Origin: Halalkalibacter urbisdiaboli
GTDB lineage: Bacteria; Bacillota; Bacilli; Bacillales; Bacillaceae_D
Reading direction: 5' to 3'
Length of the DNA stretch: 64,000 nucleotides
Assembly (NCBI RefSeq): GCF_002156385.1
Contig: NZ_MVJM01000003.1
Span: forward strand, 290,751-354,750
Of the stretch, positions 9,554-18,346 are shown in pieces (the first letter of the stretch is position 1; each line of letters starts with the position of its first letter). The translations under genes were made by a program, and so were the position numbers. The notes beneath the pieces were generated by a model that saw only the letters and a list, made by a program, of their open reading frames with translations, was not told the DNA's origin and searched no databases.

Positions 9554-9594
9554 AAAGACATACATTCGTACAAGTCGAACGTATGTCTTTTTTT
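9554..9594 (+). terminator. Terminator after nasE
   Basis: 15-bp stem (9554-9568 with 9576-9590, one mismatch), 7-nt loop, T run to 9594. Confidence 0.9.
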
Positions 9595-9730
9595 GTGTGT
9601 AAACTTATTATTTGTTGAATAGAACGAAGGGTATCGTTAAGATTCTTTTTTGAATAATTTTATTCTAGATTTTTTATAGATTCACACTATCTATGTTAAA
9701 ATGAAGAACGAAAAAGGAAGGTGGTGTTTT

Positions 9731-10855
9731 ATGTCGAGAATTGATAAGTTAGGAAGATGGGAACGGTTTAATTTATTTTTAGAAAATCTAGACTGGGTAG
9801 ATGTGGGAATTGCATTTTCGATCTTTTTGTTGTTTTTGTTGTTTCGGAAGATTTTCACAAAATATATCTTTAAATTAATCATTCGATTTTCTAAGAAAAC
9901 ACCAACAGAATTATTTACGAATATTTTGTTGTCATTTGAACGTCCCCTTCGAATGTTTTGGGTCGTGTTAGGTACATATTTAGCACTTGAATATTTACCC
10001 TTCCATATTACGACAATTGAAGTTGTCCAAGGAATATATCGCTCTATTATCATTATCTTAATTGGATGGGGATTATATAATTTTACATCCATCCATTCCT
10101 CAGCGTTTGTAAAAATGGCTAGAACGATTGACCTTGATGAAGATAGCATGGTCGTGCCATTTGTCTCAAAACTGCTTCGCTTCGGAGTGATTGCCTTAAC
10201 GATTGTAATTGTTGGAAGTGAATGGGGGTATAACATAAATGGGTTTGTTGCGGGTCTCGGTTTAGGTGGACTTGCGTTCGCCTTAGCGGCTCAAGATACG
10301 ATAAGCAACTTTTTCGGTGGAGTTATTATTATAACGGAAAAGCCTTTTTCGAAAGGTGAATGGATTCAAACACCAACAGTCGAAGGGGTCGTAGAAGATA
10401 TTACGTTTCGGAGTACACAAATTCGAACCTTTGCCGATTCCGTTATTACAGTACCTAACTCAACCTTGGCAAATGAACCGATTACAAACTGGTCAAAAAT
10501 GAATAAGCGGAGGATTACGTTCAATCTTGGAGTCACCTATTCAACACCAAGACATAAAGTCGAGGCATGTGCACGTGAAATTGAAGAGTATTTAAGAAAT
10601 CACGAAGAAATTGACCCAAATTTAATCATGGTTCGATTTAGCGAGTTCAATCATTCAAGTCTCGATATCTTTCTTTATTTTTTTACGAAAACTACTGCTT
10701 GGGTGGAATGGTTAAGAATTAAAGAAGAGATAAACCTAGAAATAATGAAGATTCTTGAAAAACACAATGTGTCAATCGCCTTTCCATCTAGAACAATCTA
10801 TTTTGATAAAGATTCAACAAATCAACCAAATCAACTAAAGGACTCAAACCAATGA
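9731..10855 (+). CDS. MscS-family mechanosensitive ion channel
   Basis: 374-aa small-conductance mechanosensitive channel that would release solutes on hypo-osmotic shock. Three hydrophobic segments precede the pore helix region, which reads GLGLGGLAFALAAQDTISN; it continues into the FFGG.IIITEKPF.KGEWI signature typical of MscS. A cytoplasmic beta/alpha domain follows. An upstream in-frame ATG at 9701 overlaps a promoter-like AT stretch and lacks a Shine-Dalgarno site. ATG 9731 has AAGGTGGTG at the right distance and is chosen. The TGA stop lies inside the terminator stem. A second, diverged MscS protein (YkuT) is at 19950. Confidence 0.88.
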   Translation: MSRIDKLGRWERFNLFLENLDWVDVGIAFSIFLLFLLFRKIFTKYIFKLIIRFSKKTPTELFTNILLSFERPLRMFWVVLGTYLALEYLPFHITTIEVVQGIYRSIIIILIGWGLYNFTSIHSSAFVKMARTIDLDEDSMVVPFVSKLLRFGVIALTIVIVGSEWGYNINGFVAGLGLGGLAFALAAQDTISNFFGGVIIITEKPFSKGEWIQTPTVEGVVEDITFRSTQIRTFADSVITVPNSTLANEPITNWSKMNKRRITFNLGVTYSTPRHKVEACAREIEEYLRNHEEIDPNLIMVRFSEFNHSSLDIFLYFFTKTTAWVEWLRIKEEINLEIMKILEKHNVSIAFPSRTIYFDKDSTNQPNQLKDSNQ

Positions 10856-10864
10856 GTCCTTTTT
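10837..10864 (+). terminator. Terminator overlapping the mscS stop codon
   Basis: Stem AAAGGACTCA (10837-10846) / TGAGTCCTTT (10853-10862), loop AACCAA, T run. The first three bases of the right arm are the TGA stop. The tandem repeat array begins 3 bp downstream. Confidence 0.85.
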
Positions 10865-10866
10865 GT

Positions 10867-11320
10867 AGAGGCGAAACGGGTTTGTGTTGCGCCGGCAGCC
10901 GACCAGAGGGAGGCTCAAGGGTTTTAAGAGGCGAAACGGGTTTGTGTTGCGCCGGCAGCCGACCAGAGGGAGGCTCACGGGTTTTAAGAGGCGAAACGGG
11001 TGTGTGTTGCGCCGGCAGCCGACCAGAGGGAGGCTCACGGGTTTTAAGAGGCGAAACGGGTGTGTGTTGCGCCGGCAGCCGACCAGAGGGAGGCTCACGG
11101 GTTTTAAGAGGCGAAACGGGTGTGTGTTGCGCCGGCAGCCGACCAGAGGGAGGCTCACGGGTTTTAAGAGGCGAAACGGGTTTGTGTTGCGCCGGCAGCC
11201 GACCAGAGGGAGGCTCAAGGGTTTTAAGAGGCGAAACGGGTTTGTGTTGCGCCGGCAGCCGACCAGAGGGAGGCTAAGGGTTTTAAGAGGCGAAACGGTT
11301 TGTGTTGCGCCGGTAGCCAG
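10867..11320 (+). repeat. GC-rich 60-bp tandem repeat array, about 7.6 units
   Basis: Seven near-identical units plus a partial one. The first unit starts at 10867 lacking the GTTTTA lead; full units begin at 10921, 10981, 11041, 11101, 11161 and 11221, and a degenerate partial unit runs from 11280. Units differ at few positions: T/T/G/G/G/T/T at unit base 22 and A/C/C/C/C/A/A near base 57, with a one-base deletion in unit 7. Each unit contains GGCGAAAC...GTTGCGCC, able to form an 8-bp stem with one mismatch, and the palindrome GCCGGC. The array is much richer in G+C than its surroundings. Because 60 is divisible by three, several frames stay open on both strands, but none has convincing translation signals. 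It fills most of the 560-bp gap between mscS and the HD-GYP gene. Confidence 0.97.
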
Positions 11321-11415
11321 GCCTTAAAGGACTTTACGGATTGGTTATTTATGTTTCATGTTCAAATGACATAAAAACTATTATAATTAAAGAAATCGTT
11401 TTAGAGGAGGCGTCC

Positions 11416-12453
11416 ATGAGATATACGTACATCAACAATGTTGAACAGGGAGAGAGATTAGGGCGTCATATATTTGCTAGTGATGGTCGTGTTCTTTTGC
11501 AGGAGGGAGTTCAATTAACGGTCGGTTTAATTTCAAGATTACGTCATATGGGAGTAGAGGCTTTATATATAAAAGATGACCGCTTGAAAGATGTTAAAAT
11601 TGAAGAAGTTGTTTCTGAGACAGTAAAACGTTCAACGATTGAAACATTAAAGGAATCCTTTCACTTTATTCAAAAAGGAAAAACCCTTGATGTACAAAAA
11701 GTTCAAAAGTCGATAAAGAGCATAATAGATGAGGTACTAGATAGCCAATTTACGTTATTAAGTCTAACGGATATTCGAACAGAGGATAATGATTTATTTG
11801 TCCACTCAGTTAATGTTTGTATTATTTCTACAATCATAGGGGTTAAACTGAAACTGGATCGATTAAAGTTACAAGAACTAGCAACAGGTGCTTTGTTACA
11901 TGATTTAGGAAAAATAGTACCTGATGAAGAAAATCCGGAATTACCTGTATATAATGACCATACTTGGAAGGGCTTTAATGTTCTTCGTAAAAATAAAGAA
12001 ATTAGCACGTTATCTGCTCATATTGCACTAACACACCATGAGCATGTAAATGGGAGTGGAATGCCCCGACAGTTAGAAGACGATAACATTCATTTACTCT
12101 CGAAAATTGTAGCCGTGGCAAATGCATTTGATCGGCTGGTTGCCCCTGTCGATCGGGCAAAGGCCCTCTTTCCGTATGAGGCATGTGAACATATTATGGC
12201 ACTAACGAATACGCATTTTTCGCATGATGTTGTTTGGCACTTCTTACGCTCAATAGCTTTTTATCCTACAGGGAGTCAAGTCAAGCTTTCGACAGGAGCA
12301 ACTGGTATTGTTGTTGGTCAGCATTACGGGTTGCCACAACGTCCAATCATTCGAACTTTTCAGATGACAAGAACAGGATCAACCGATTATGAAGTTAACC
12401 ATGTCGATTTAGCAAATGAAATGACTATATTTATAAAAGATATGGTGATTTAG
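11416..12453 (+). CDS. HD-GYP domain phosphodiesterase (probable cyclic-di-GMP hydrolase)
   Basis: 345 aa. The N-terminal 115 residues resemble the small beta domain often preceding HD-GYP in Bacilli. The HD-GYP domain spans about 120-300: HSVNVC (about 129), the HD pair in LLHDLGK (about 161), and HHEHVNGSGMP (about 207) where the family usually has HHE...GxGYP. Metal ligands are kept, but GYP reads GMP, so activity is likely but not certain. ATG 11416 follows AGAGGAGGCG; an upstream TTG at 11341 lies in the repeat-flanking sequence and lacks a ribosome site. The next gene also encodes a cyclic-di-GMP-degrading type, suggesting a shared role in lowering this messenger. Confidence 0.85.
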   Translation: MRYTYINNVEQGERLGRHIFASDGRVLLQEGVQLTVGLISRLRHMGVEALYIKDDRLKDVKIEEVVSETVKRSTIETLKESFHFIQKGKTLDVQKVQKSIKSIIDEVLDSQFTLLSLTDIRTEDNDLFVHSVNVCIISTIIGVKLKLDRLKLQELATGALLHDLGKIVPDEENPELPVYNDHTWKGFNVLRKNKEISTLSAHIALTHHEHVNGSGMPRQLEDDNIHLLSKIVAVANAFDRLVAPVDRAKALFPYEACEHIMALTNTHFSHDVVWHFLRSIAFYPTGSQVKLSTGATGIVVGQHYGLPQRPIIRTFQMTRTGSTDYEVNHVDLANEMTIFIKDMVI

Positions 12454-12486
12454 GAAAATATCCAAGTGGATATTTTCCTTTTTTTT
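12453..12486 (+). terminator. Terminator after the HD-GYP gene
   Basis: Perfect 11-bp stem GGAAAATATCC (12453-12463) / GGATATTTTCC (12468-12478), 4-nt loop, eight T. The stem begins on the last base of the stop codon. Confidence 0.92.
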
Positions 12487-12599
12487 GAAAGGAGTAGGAA
12501 TTTGTTGTCATAAGAAAGAAATATATAAGGAAGGACCTTGTAGCCCTTTGCTTAATCGTTACCACCCAATTTGATTAAAGAAATGGTAGGGACGTAGAA

Positions 12600-14582
12600 A
12601 TGAAGTATCAAATGGTCACAATACAAATGGTTATTAAAATATCAATTGTACTAGTTATTATTGCAATATTTAATTTCTCCATGTCTCATCTATTACTAAA
12701 GGGGAAGCTGACAGCGTTCATAGATCATGAGTTGTCAGAAAAAGTATTATTAGCTGAAGAGCTTGTTTTAAGTCAAGGACATTTCGTGAATGGGCAGGTT
12801 ATTCTTGATGGATTTGATGAAGTAAGCATCATCCCAACATACCAAGTATCAGAGAAAATAAATAATGTCATGGCTACTGAACATTTGTTAGCTAATAATT
12901 GGACTATTTATGAGGATTCCACTCAACCTATTAGGTATTATTTCAAGCAATTATCAGGGAATAACTCTTTATTTCTAGCCGTAAATATTGGACAACATCA
13001 AGATATAGAAAATCGGATTATCGCTGTTGATATTTTCGTTACGTTATTTACATATGGTTGCTTTTTGTTTATATTATTTTGGATCATCGGACAGCAGTTA
13101 CGGCCATTAGGAGAAATTGAGCGTTATTTAGCGGAGGTTTCAAGCGGAAATTTATCGAAACGACTAAGTTTTAAACGAGATAAACAATTTGATTGGCTTG
13201 CTGAAAGAATAAATGAGATGGTTGAGAAGATAGAGCAGCTCGTTACGAAAGTAAAAGTGAAGGCAAATAAACAAATTGAATACATGGCTTACCATGACCA
13301 CTTAACTGGTTTGCCGAACCGACGGCTATTTCAGGAAACACTAAATAACGAAATTAAAGTTAGTAGAACGAATAACCAGAAGTGTTTTGTTTTTTTAGTG
13401 TCAATTAATTCCTATAAAAGCTGGGTAAATTCATATGGTTCTACGGTGGCAGATGAATGTCTTAAAGTACTAGCGGATCGAATTCAAGATATTACACCAT
13501 TGCGTGGATGTGTATCAAGATATGATAGCCAAGAGTTTTCAATATTACTATCTGATGATAAGAAAAAGGCAATCTCAAGCTTTTCACAAAATTTAATGAA
13601 AGTTTGTGAAAAGTCCTTGTTAATAAACGGTGAGGAAATATCGTGTTCGATTAGCGTAGGTTGTGTGTCATTTCCGGAAGGGGGAGAATATCATGAAACT
13701 CTTATGCGCCATGCGAGTTTAGCGTTACATACGGCTAAAGAAAAAGGAAAGAAAGAAGTGGTTGAATACACGGAACAATTAGGTTTAGAAAAACTTGAAT
13801 ATACCGTGATAGAGAGCCGATTTAAAAAAGCATTACGGGATCAAAAGCTTACACTTTTTTATCAGCCGCAAATAAATATACTTACTGGAAAAGTCATTGG
13901 TGTAGAAGCTTTGTTACGGTGGAAGGATGAAGAGCTAGGGTTTGTTTCGCCTAGTAAGTTTATACCAATTATTGAACGGACGAATCTTATAAATGACTTA
14001 GGGAAATGGGTCATTCAAGAAGCGTGTAAACAACTAAAAGAGTGGGAAGGTGCAGGACTTCCTGAATTAAAAATGTCAATAAATGTATCCACGAAGCAAT
14101 TTCAAGATTCAAATATTGTCGAGGTAGTGGAAGAAAGCTTAAAACAGAGTGGATTAATGGCGAATCAATTGATGATTGAATTAACAGAGGAAACGGCAAT
14201 GGAGGATGTAAATGAAAGTTTAACCAAAATGAGACAACTTCGAGAAATGGGAGTTGAATTAGCAATTGATGATTTTGGAACAGGATACTCTTCATTACGT
14301 TACTTAACAGCCTTTCGTGTACACTCAATTAAAATTGACCGTGGTTTTATGAAAGAGTTAGATCAATCTGAGGAAGGAAAGGAAGTTGTATCTGCAATCA
14401 TTGGCTTAGCCAAAAATTTAAAACTCAAAGTTGTAGCAGAGGGTGTTGAATCATTACAGCAATTACAGTTTTTGAAAAGTAAAAAATGTAGCCTTATTCA
14501 AGGATATTACTTTAGTAAGCCATTATCAGCAAATGAGCTAGAGAATTGGGTTCGAAATCACCAACAGCTACAATATAGTTGA
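12600..14582 (+). CDS. Membrane HAMP-GGDEF(degenerate)-EAL protein, probable cyclic-di-GMP phosphodiesterase
   Basis: 660 aa. Two membrane helices (about 10-32 and 140-165) enclose an extracytoplasmic sensor region of about 105 residues. A HAMP linker (about 165-215), a GGDEF-like domain (about 225-390) and an EAL domain (about 400-655) follow. The GGDEF site reads YDSQEF, lacking both glycines, so cyclase activity is improbable. The EAL domain keeps GVEALLRW, the DDFGTGYSSL motif, KIDRGF and AEGVES, so c-di-GMP hydrolysis to pGpG is likely. The GGDEF remnant may act as a regulatory domain. ATG at 12600 follows GGTAGGGACG. The signal sensed is unknown. Confidence 0.9.
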   Translation: MKYQMVTIQMVIKISIVLVIIAIFNFSMSHLLLKGKLTAFIDHELSEKVLLAEELVLSQGHFVNGQVILDGFDEVSIIPTYQVSEKINNVMATEHLLANNWTIYEDSTQPIRYYFKQLSGNNSLFLAVNIGQHQDIENRIIAVDIFVTLFTYGCFLFILFWIIGQQLRPLGEIERYLAEVSSGNLSKRLSFKRDKQFDWLAERINEMVEKIEQLVTKVKVKANKQIEYMAYHDHLTGLPNRRLFQETLNNEIKVSRTNNQKCFVFLVSINSYKSWVNSYGSTVADECLKVLADRIQDITPLRGCVSRYDSQEFSILLSDDKKKAISSFSQNLMKVCEKSLLINGEEISCSISVGCVSFPEGGEYHETLMRHASLALHTAKEKGKKEVVEYTEQLGLEKLEYTVIESRFKKALRDQKLTLFYQPQINILTGKVIGVEALLRWKDEELGFVSPSKFIPIIERTNLINDLGKWVIQEACKQLKEWEGAGLPELKMSINVSTKQFQDSNIVEVVEESLKQSGLMANQLMIELTEETAMEDVNESLTKMRQLREMGVELAIDDFGTGYSSLRYLTAFRVHSIKIDRGFMKELDQSEEGKEVVSAIIGLAKNLKLKVVAEGVESLQQLQFLKSKKCSLIQGYYFSKPLSANELENWVRNHQQLQYS

Positions 14583-14645
14583 ATAAACTAGAGCTAAATC
14601 GACCATCCTTGTGATAAAGACTGCCAAAAGAAAGAAGGTGTTCTT

Positions 14646-15191
14646 GTGTCTTATGTGCGCTTTGCAATAATGATATTCATTATTATGTTATCGGCTTGTG
14701 GACAAGGTGACAATCCGTCAAGTCAAGAGGTAGAAGAACATGAAGTGTCTGCGATGTCACAAAAATCATCCTCCTTCCTATCATTTTCCTGGATAGAGCA
14801 TGGGTTTAATGGTGTCTTTGAACCGTTAGATTTACATTTAGGGGTCTCCTCAGATGTAATTAGAACTCAATTTGGTGAACCGAAGCAAATGGGCCATTAT
14901 GAAGGTGGAAAGTATTGGAATTATGGAAACGCCTCCATTTTTTTGAACGCTGAGGAAGATACGTCTGTGGCTGTTGCTTACAATATTGCGGAATACCAGT
15001 TAAGGGAGGATGACTTAAAAAAAGCGTTAGGAACTCCTGATCAGACGGAAGTAGATGAACGAGATGGTTTTACGGTTTATCACTATTATTTGGATGAATA
15101 TGAGCTATTTTTCGAAGCGGATCCAGATACGGGGAAAATTGTATATGTGTGGTTTCACGAATTAAAACAAGACAGGTTAGCAACTTTATAG
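14646..15191 (+). CDS. Lipoprotein of unknown function (possible DUF4309-like)
   Basis: 181 aa with a type-II signal peptide: hydrophobic FAIMIFIIML, then the lipobox LSAC at about residues 15-18, so it is expected to be anchored outside the membrane. The mature part carries a segment resembling YjgB/DUF4309-like or SmpA-like small domains (LDLHLGVSSDVIRTQFGEPK), then an acidic beta-rich tail. GTG start after AAGAAGGTG. The terminator right after includes the stop codon in its loop. I do not recognise a specific function. Confidence 0.7.
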   Translation: MSYVRFAIMIFIIMLSACGQGDNPSSQEVEEHEVSAMSQKSSSFLSFSWIEHGFNGVFEPLDLHLGVSSDVIRTQFGEPKQMGHYEGGKYWNYGNASIFLNAEEDTSVAVAYNIAEYQLREDDLKKALGTPDQTEVDERDGFTVYHYYLDEYELFFEADPDTGKIVYVWFHELKQDRLATL

Positions 15192-15208
15192 CTAAGCTGT
15201 CTTGTTTT
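15164..15208 (+). terminator. Terminator overlapping the lipoprotein 3' end
   Basis: AAAACAAGACAG (15165-15176) pairs with CTGTCTTGTTTT (15197-15208), with an inner GTTAGC/GCTAA helix. The coding sequence ends inside the hairpin. Confidence 0.8.
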
Positions 15209-15220
15209 AATTTAAGAATA

Positions 15221-15259
15221 ATCGAAACGTTTTCTTGTTTACTGGGCAGATAGTATAAT
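15221..15259 (+). promoter_or_regulatory. Possible cre-like site and -10 element before the AEC transporter
   Basis: ATCGAAACGTTTTCT (15221-15235) matches the 15-base cre consensus WTGNAANCGNWNNCW except at one base. A perfect TATAAT is at 15254-15259 but the -35 match is weak, so the cre-like sequence would overlap the -35 region. Confidence 0.35.
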
Positions 15260-15317
15260 CTTTGTTATTATTTGTAAAGCAATACTAATCTATTACAGAA
15301 AAAGAAGGCGTTAAATT

Positions 15318-16214
15318 ATGACTATTTTTATTCAAGTTGTATTACCTGTTATTCTTGTATTTACTTTAGGGTTTCTCGTTCAAAAGTGGAAGAAAGTTGA
15401 CATAAAACCTATCTCTACCGTTGCAATTTATGTCATGACTCCATGTCTTGTCTTTCGAACATTCTATACATCGGAATTAAATTTGCAATATATGTATATG
15501 GCGTTATTTTCTTTTATTCTATTATTCTCGCTAATCTTTATAAATATAATTTCAGCAAAAATTGCAAAACTAACACCTTCAACAGAGAGTGGGTTAATTT
15601 TATCCACTGCTTTTATGAACTCGGGAAATTACGGAGCTCCGATCATTTTATTTGCTTATGGAGAAGCAGGTTTTGCTTTCTCTGTTTCTTTTATGGTTCT
15701 CCAAGCCATTATTATGAATATATTTGGGGTTTATTATGCTGCTAGAGAGCATGCGGGTATGGGTACGGCGATAAGATCTGTCTTTCTTATGCCAGCTACC
15801 TACGCAGTGATCATTGCTCTTCCCTTAAATATTGCTAATATTTCTGTACCTGAAAATTTATTAATGACTGTAGATATCATTGCTGAAGCAGCGGTACCAA
15901 CAGTAATGATCATATTAGGCATGCAATTAGCACTTATTCGAGTCGAGAATTTTCAGTGGGGTAAAGTTTCATATGGAGTTTTTTTAAGACTTATTGTTTC
16001 ACCGATCATCGCTTTTTTAATTACGCTAATATTCCCGTTTGACCCGTTGTTAGCTAAGGTTCTGATTGTATCTGCTGCGATGCCATCTGCGGCAACGATC
16101 GTCATGTATGCTGTTCAATTTGAGTCAGAACCGAGATTAGTCTCAAGTATTACACTGATTACAACATTAATTAGTATTTTTACAATTACATTGTTGTTAA
16201 TTATGTTAGGGTAA
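15318..16214 (+). CDS. AEC-family (auxin efflux carrier type) transporter
   Basis: 298-aa polytopic membrane protein, about ten hydrophobic helices. It starts with the family-typical VVLPVILVFTLGFLVQKW and contains the central NSGNYGAPI motif (about residues 99-107) of the AEC superfamily, and MPSAATIVMYA near the C-terminus. Bacterial members export or import organic acids such as malate or malonate; the substrate cannot be read from the sequence. ATG start with a GAAGGCG site 9 bases upstream. Confidence 0.82.
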   Translation: MTIFIQVVLPVILVFTLGFLVQKWKKVDIKPISTVAIYVMTPCLVFRTFYTSELNLQYMYMALFSFILLFSLIFINIISAKIAKLTPSTESGLILSTAFMNSGNYGAPIILFAYGEAGFAFSVSFMVLQAIIMNIFGVYYAAREHAGMGTAIRSVFLMPATYAVIIALPLNIANISVPENLLMTVDIIAEAAVPTVMIILGMQLALIRVENFQWGKVSYGVFLRLIVSPIIAFLITLIFPFDPLLAKVLIVSAAMPSAATIVMYAVQFESEPRLVSSITLITTLISIFTITLLLIMLG

Positions 16215-16244
16215 TTTCTGTTTATAACTTTTCAGTTCTTTTGA

Positions 16245-16273
16245 TTGCATTTTGGATCGGTTATCTTTATCAT
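16245..16273 (+). promoter_or_regulatory. Candidate sigma-A promoter for dapH
   Basis: TTGCAT (16245-16250), 17-bp spacer, TATCAT (16268-16273), 36 bp before the dapH start codon. Confidence 0.45.
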
Positions 16274-16308
16274 AATAAAGAGATTGTTACATAGGAGGAA
16301 ATATAAAC

Positions 16309-17031
16309 ATGAAAATGATGGATGCAAATGAAATTATTAAATTTATTTCAAACAGTGTAAAGAAAACACCTGTAAAAGTACATATTAAAGGGGACTTAAA
16401 TGGTATTGATTTTGGTGCTGAGACAAAATCATTTATTACTGGAAACACAGGAGTCCTTTTTGGAGATTGGTCAGATATCGAAAACGCGTTAAATGCAAAT
16501 GAAGCGAAGATTGAGGATTATGTAGTAGAAAACGATCGTAGAAATTCTGCTGTTCCATTGCTTGATATGAAAAATATCCAAGCTCGTATTGAACCAGGTG
16601 CGATTATCCGCGACCAAGTTGAAATTGGCAAAAACGCTGTTATCATGATGGGTGCTAGTATTAACATCGGTGCTGTTATTGGTGAAGGTACTATGATTGA
16701 TATGAACGTTGTTATGGGTGGTCGAGCTACTGTAGGTAAGAATTGCCACATCGGTGCTGGTTCCGTGTTAGCTGGGGTAATTGAGCCACCTTCTGCAAAG
16801 CCTGTCATTGTTGAAGATGATGTTGTAATGGGAGCAAATTGCGTCGTTCTTGAAGGTGTGACAGTTGGTAAAGGTGCAGTTGTAGCTGCTGGAGCTGTCG
16901 TTATTGAGGATGTACCGCCAAATACGGTTGTTGCGGGAACACCAGCACGTGTGATTAAGGAAATCGATGAAAAAACAAAAGGGAAAACAGAGATTAAACA
17001 TGAGCTTCGTCGTTTGAATGAAGATAACTAA
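16309..17031 (+). CDS. dapH: DapH, tetrahydrodipicolinate N-acetyltransferase
   Basis: Acetylates 2,3,4,5-tetrahydrodipicolinate with acetyl-CoA, opening the acetylase branch to meso-diaminopimelate and lysine. 240 aa (B. subtilis YkuQ about 236). A short alpha/beta N-terminal domain (about 1-85) is followed by a left-handed beta-helix of isoleucine-rich hexapeptide repeats ([20 protein letters not shown]..., about 98-215), the fold of this acyltransferase family. AGGAGG lies 11 bases before the ATG. The two following genes supply later steps of the same branch. Confidence 0.95.
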   Translation: MKMMDANEIIKFISNSVKKTPVKVHIKGDLNGIDFGAETKSFITGNTGVLFGDWSDIENALNANEAKIEDYVVENDRRNSAVPLLDMKNIQARIEPGAIIRDQVEIGKNAVIMMGASINIGAVIGEGTMIDMNVVMGGRATVGKNCHIGAGSVLAGVIEPPSAKPVIVEDDVVMGANCVVLEGVTVGKGAVVAAGAVVIEDVPPNTVVAGTPARVIKEIDEKTKGKTEIKHELRRLNEDN

Positions 17032-17056
17032 TTGATGAAATTAAATATGGACAAGC

Positions 17057-17092
17057 AGCTTTGCCAATTGGGTTAATAACTCTGGCAAAGCT
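17057..17092 (+). terminator. Hairpin between dapH and the aminotransferase gene
   Basis: Perfect 10-bp stem AGCTTTGCCA / TGGCAAAGCT with a 16-nt loop, followed by only a broken T run (CTTTCT). It may be a weak terminator or a processing site that lowers downstream expression. Confidence 0.5.
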
Positions 17093-17125
17093 CTTTCTAT
17101 ACATAGATGGAAAGGGGATAAAAGG

Positions 17126-18346
17126 GTGTCTAATTGGGTTCAAAGAGATAAGGATGTCATTATGTCAACATATGGTCGTTTACCAATTGTTGTAGAGCGG
17201 GGCGAAGGTAACTATTTATACGATGAAGATGGAAAAAAATATTTAGATTTATTTACGGGCCTAGCTGTAAATATTCTTGGCCATTCTCATCCCGAATTAA
17301 TCAAAACATTAATAGAACAGGGAGAAAAGTTCTTACATATTTCGAATGTATTTATTAATAAACCAGCGGTAACGTTAGCAGAAAAACTAATTGAACATTC
17401 AATTAAAGGGAAGGTGTTTTTTGTTAATTCAGGAGCTGAAGCGACAGAAGCCGCATTAAAGCTTGTTCATAAATGGACAAAGGAGCAAGCAGAGGAGCGA
17501 AGTGGTGTTGTTGTATTAAAGAACAGCTTTCATGGTCGAACGTTAGGCGCATTAAAGTTAACTAGACAGCCAGGCGTTTATCAGGACTTCCCAGTAACGA
17601 GCACACCTGTATATGAGGTTGAGCCTCATGATGAAGCGACACTTGAAAACGTATTACGTGATAAGAAACCAGCTGCTGTAATTATGGAGCCTGTTTTAGG
17701 ATCTGGTGGGATCGTTCCATTGTCAGTACCATACTTACAAAAGGTGTCATCGTTATGTAAGACCTACGGAGTGTTATGCTGTATGGATGAAATACAAACA
17801 GGCGTCGGTCGAACAGGTGAATTTTTTGCTTACCAGCATGCAGGAATTGAGCCAGATCTTATTTTGTTTGCAAAAGGAATTGGTGGTGGACTACCATTAG
17901 GAGGAATTATCGTGTCTGAAACTTATGCTCATTTGTTTAAACCAGGTGACCATGGAACGACATTTGCTCCTTCCCCATTAAGTGCAGCTTTAGGAAATAC
18001 GGTAATTGATGTTTTGTTTGAGAATGGTCAATTAGAAAAGGCAAAAATAGCTGTTAGCCAACTTTGGAATTCTCTAAATGATTTAAAGACAGAGCTTCAT
18101 ACGTTGATTCAAGAAGTAAGAGGAAAAGGGATGATGCTAGGGATTGTCCTTACTTTGGAGCCAACAGAAGTGAAACAAATTCAAAGTGAGCTATTACAGG
18201 AAGGCATTCTAGTTGATGTCACACAACAGACGATTATACGTTTGCTTCCGCCATTAACACTTTCAGAAGGAGAGATTCAAATCTTTATTGAAATTTTAAA
18301 AAGTAAGCTTCAATCGATTGGCTTACCAAAAGAGGGCGTAAAATGA
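17126..18346 (+). CDS. Class-III PLP aminotransferase (ArgD-like), probable N-acetyl-LL-diaminopimelate aminotransferase
   Basis: 406-aa PLP enzyme of the acetylornithine/GABA aminotransferase group: [13 protein letters not shown] (about residue 106), SFHGRT, the aspartate motif [14 protein letters not shown] (about 220), and lysine in LFAKGIGGG (about 250) for the Schiff base. ArgD homologues act on acetylated amino donors. Its place between dapH and dapL, overlapping dapL by 4 bp (ATGA), makes the missing transamination of the acetylase lysine branch its most likely role; that is inferred from context. B. subtilis is thought to use PatA, a class-I enzyme, for this step. A role in arginine synthesis is the alternative, but no arg gene is nearby. 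GTG start with AAAGGGGA 8 bases upstream. Confidence 0.85.
   Translation: MSNWVQRDKDVIMSTYGRLPIVVERGEGNYLYDEDGKKYLDLFTGLAVNILGHSHPELIKTLIEQGEKFLHISNVFINKPAVTLAEKLIEHSIKGKVFFVNSGAEATEAALKLVHKWTKEQAEERSGVVVLKNSFHGRTLGALKLTRQPGVYQDFPVTSTPVYEVEPHDEATLENVLRDKKPAAVIMEPVLGSGGIVPLSVPYLQKVSSLCKTYGVLCCMDEIQTGVGRTGEFFAYQHAGIEPDLILFAKGIGGGLPLGGIIVSETYAHLFKPGDHGTTFAPSPLSAALGNTVIDVLFENGQLEKAKIAVSQLWNSLNDLKTELHTLIQEVRGKGMMLGIVLTLEPTEVKQIQSELLQEGILVDVTQQTIIRLLPPLTLSEGEIQIFIEILKSKLQSIGLPKEGVK

Noticed and set aside
9701-9730. Upstream ATG of the mscS gene as start
   Set aside because: No Shine-Dalgarno site, and it overlaps a promoter-like AT stretch; ATG 9731 has AAGGTGGTG at proper spacing.
10867-11320. 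CRISPR array
   Set aside because: The units are directly tandem with no unique spacers, and no cas genes are near.
10844-11327. Long overlapping frames on both strands in the repeat array
   Set aside because: They exist because the 60-bp unit is a multiple of three and contains no stop in several frames. No ribosome site, atypical composition, and opposing frames cannot all be genes.
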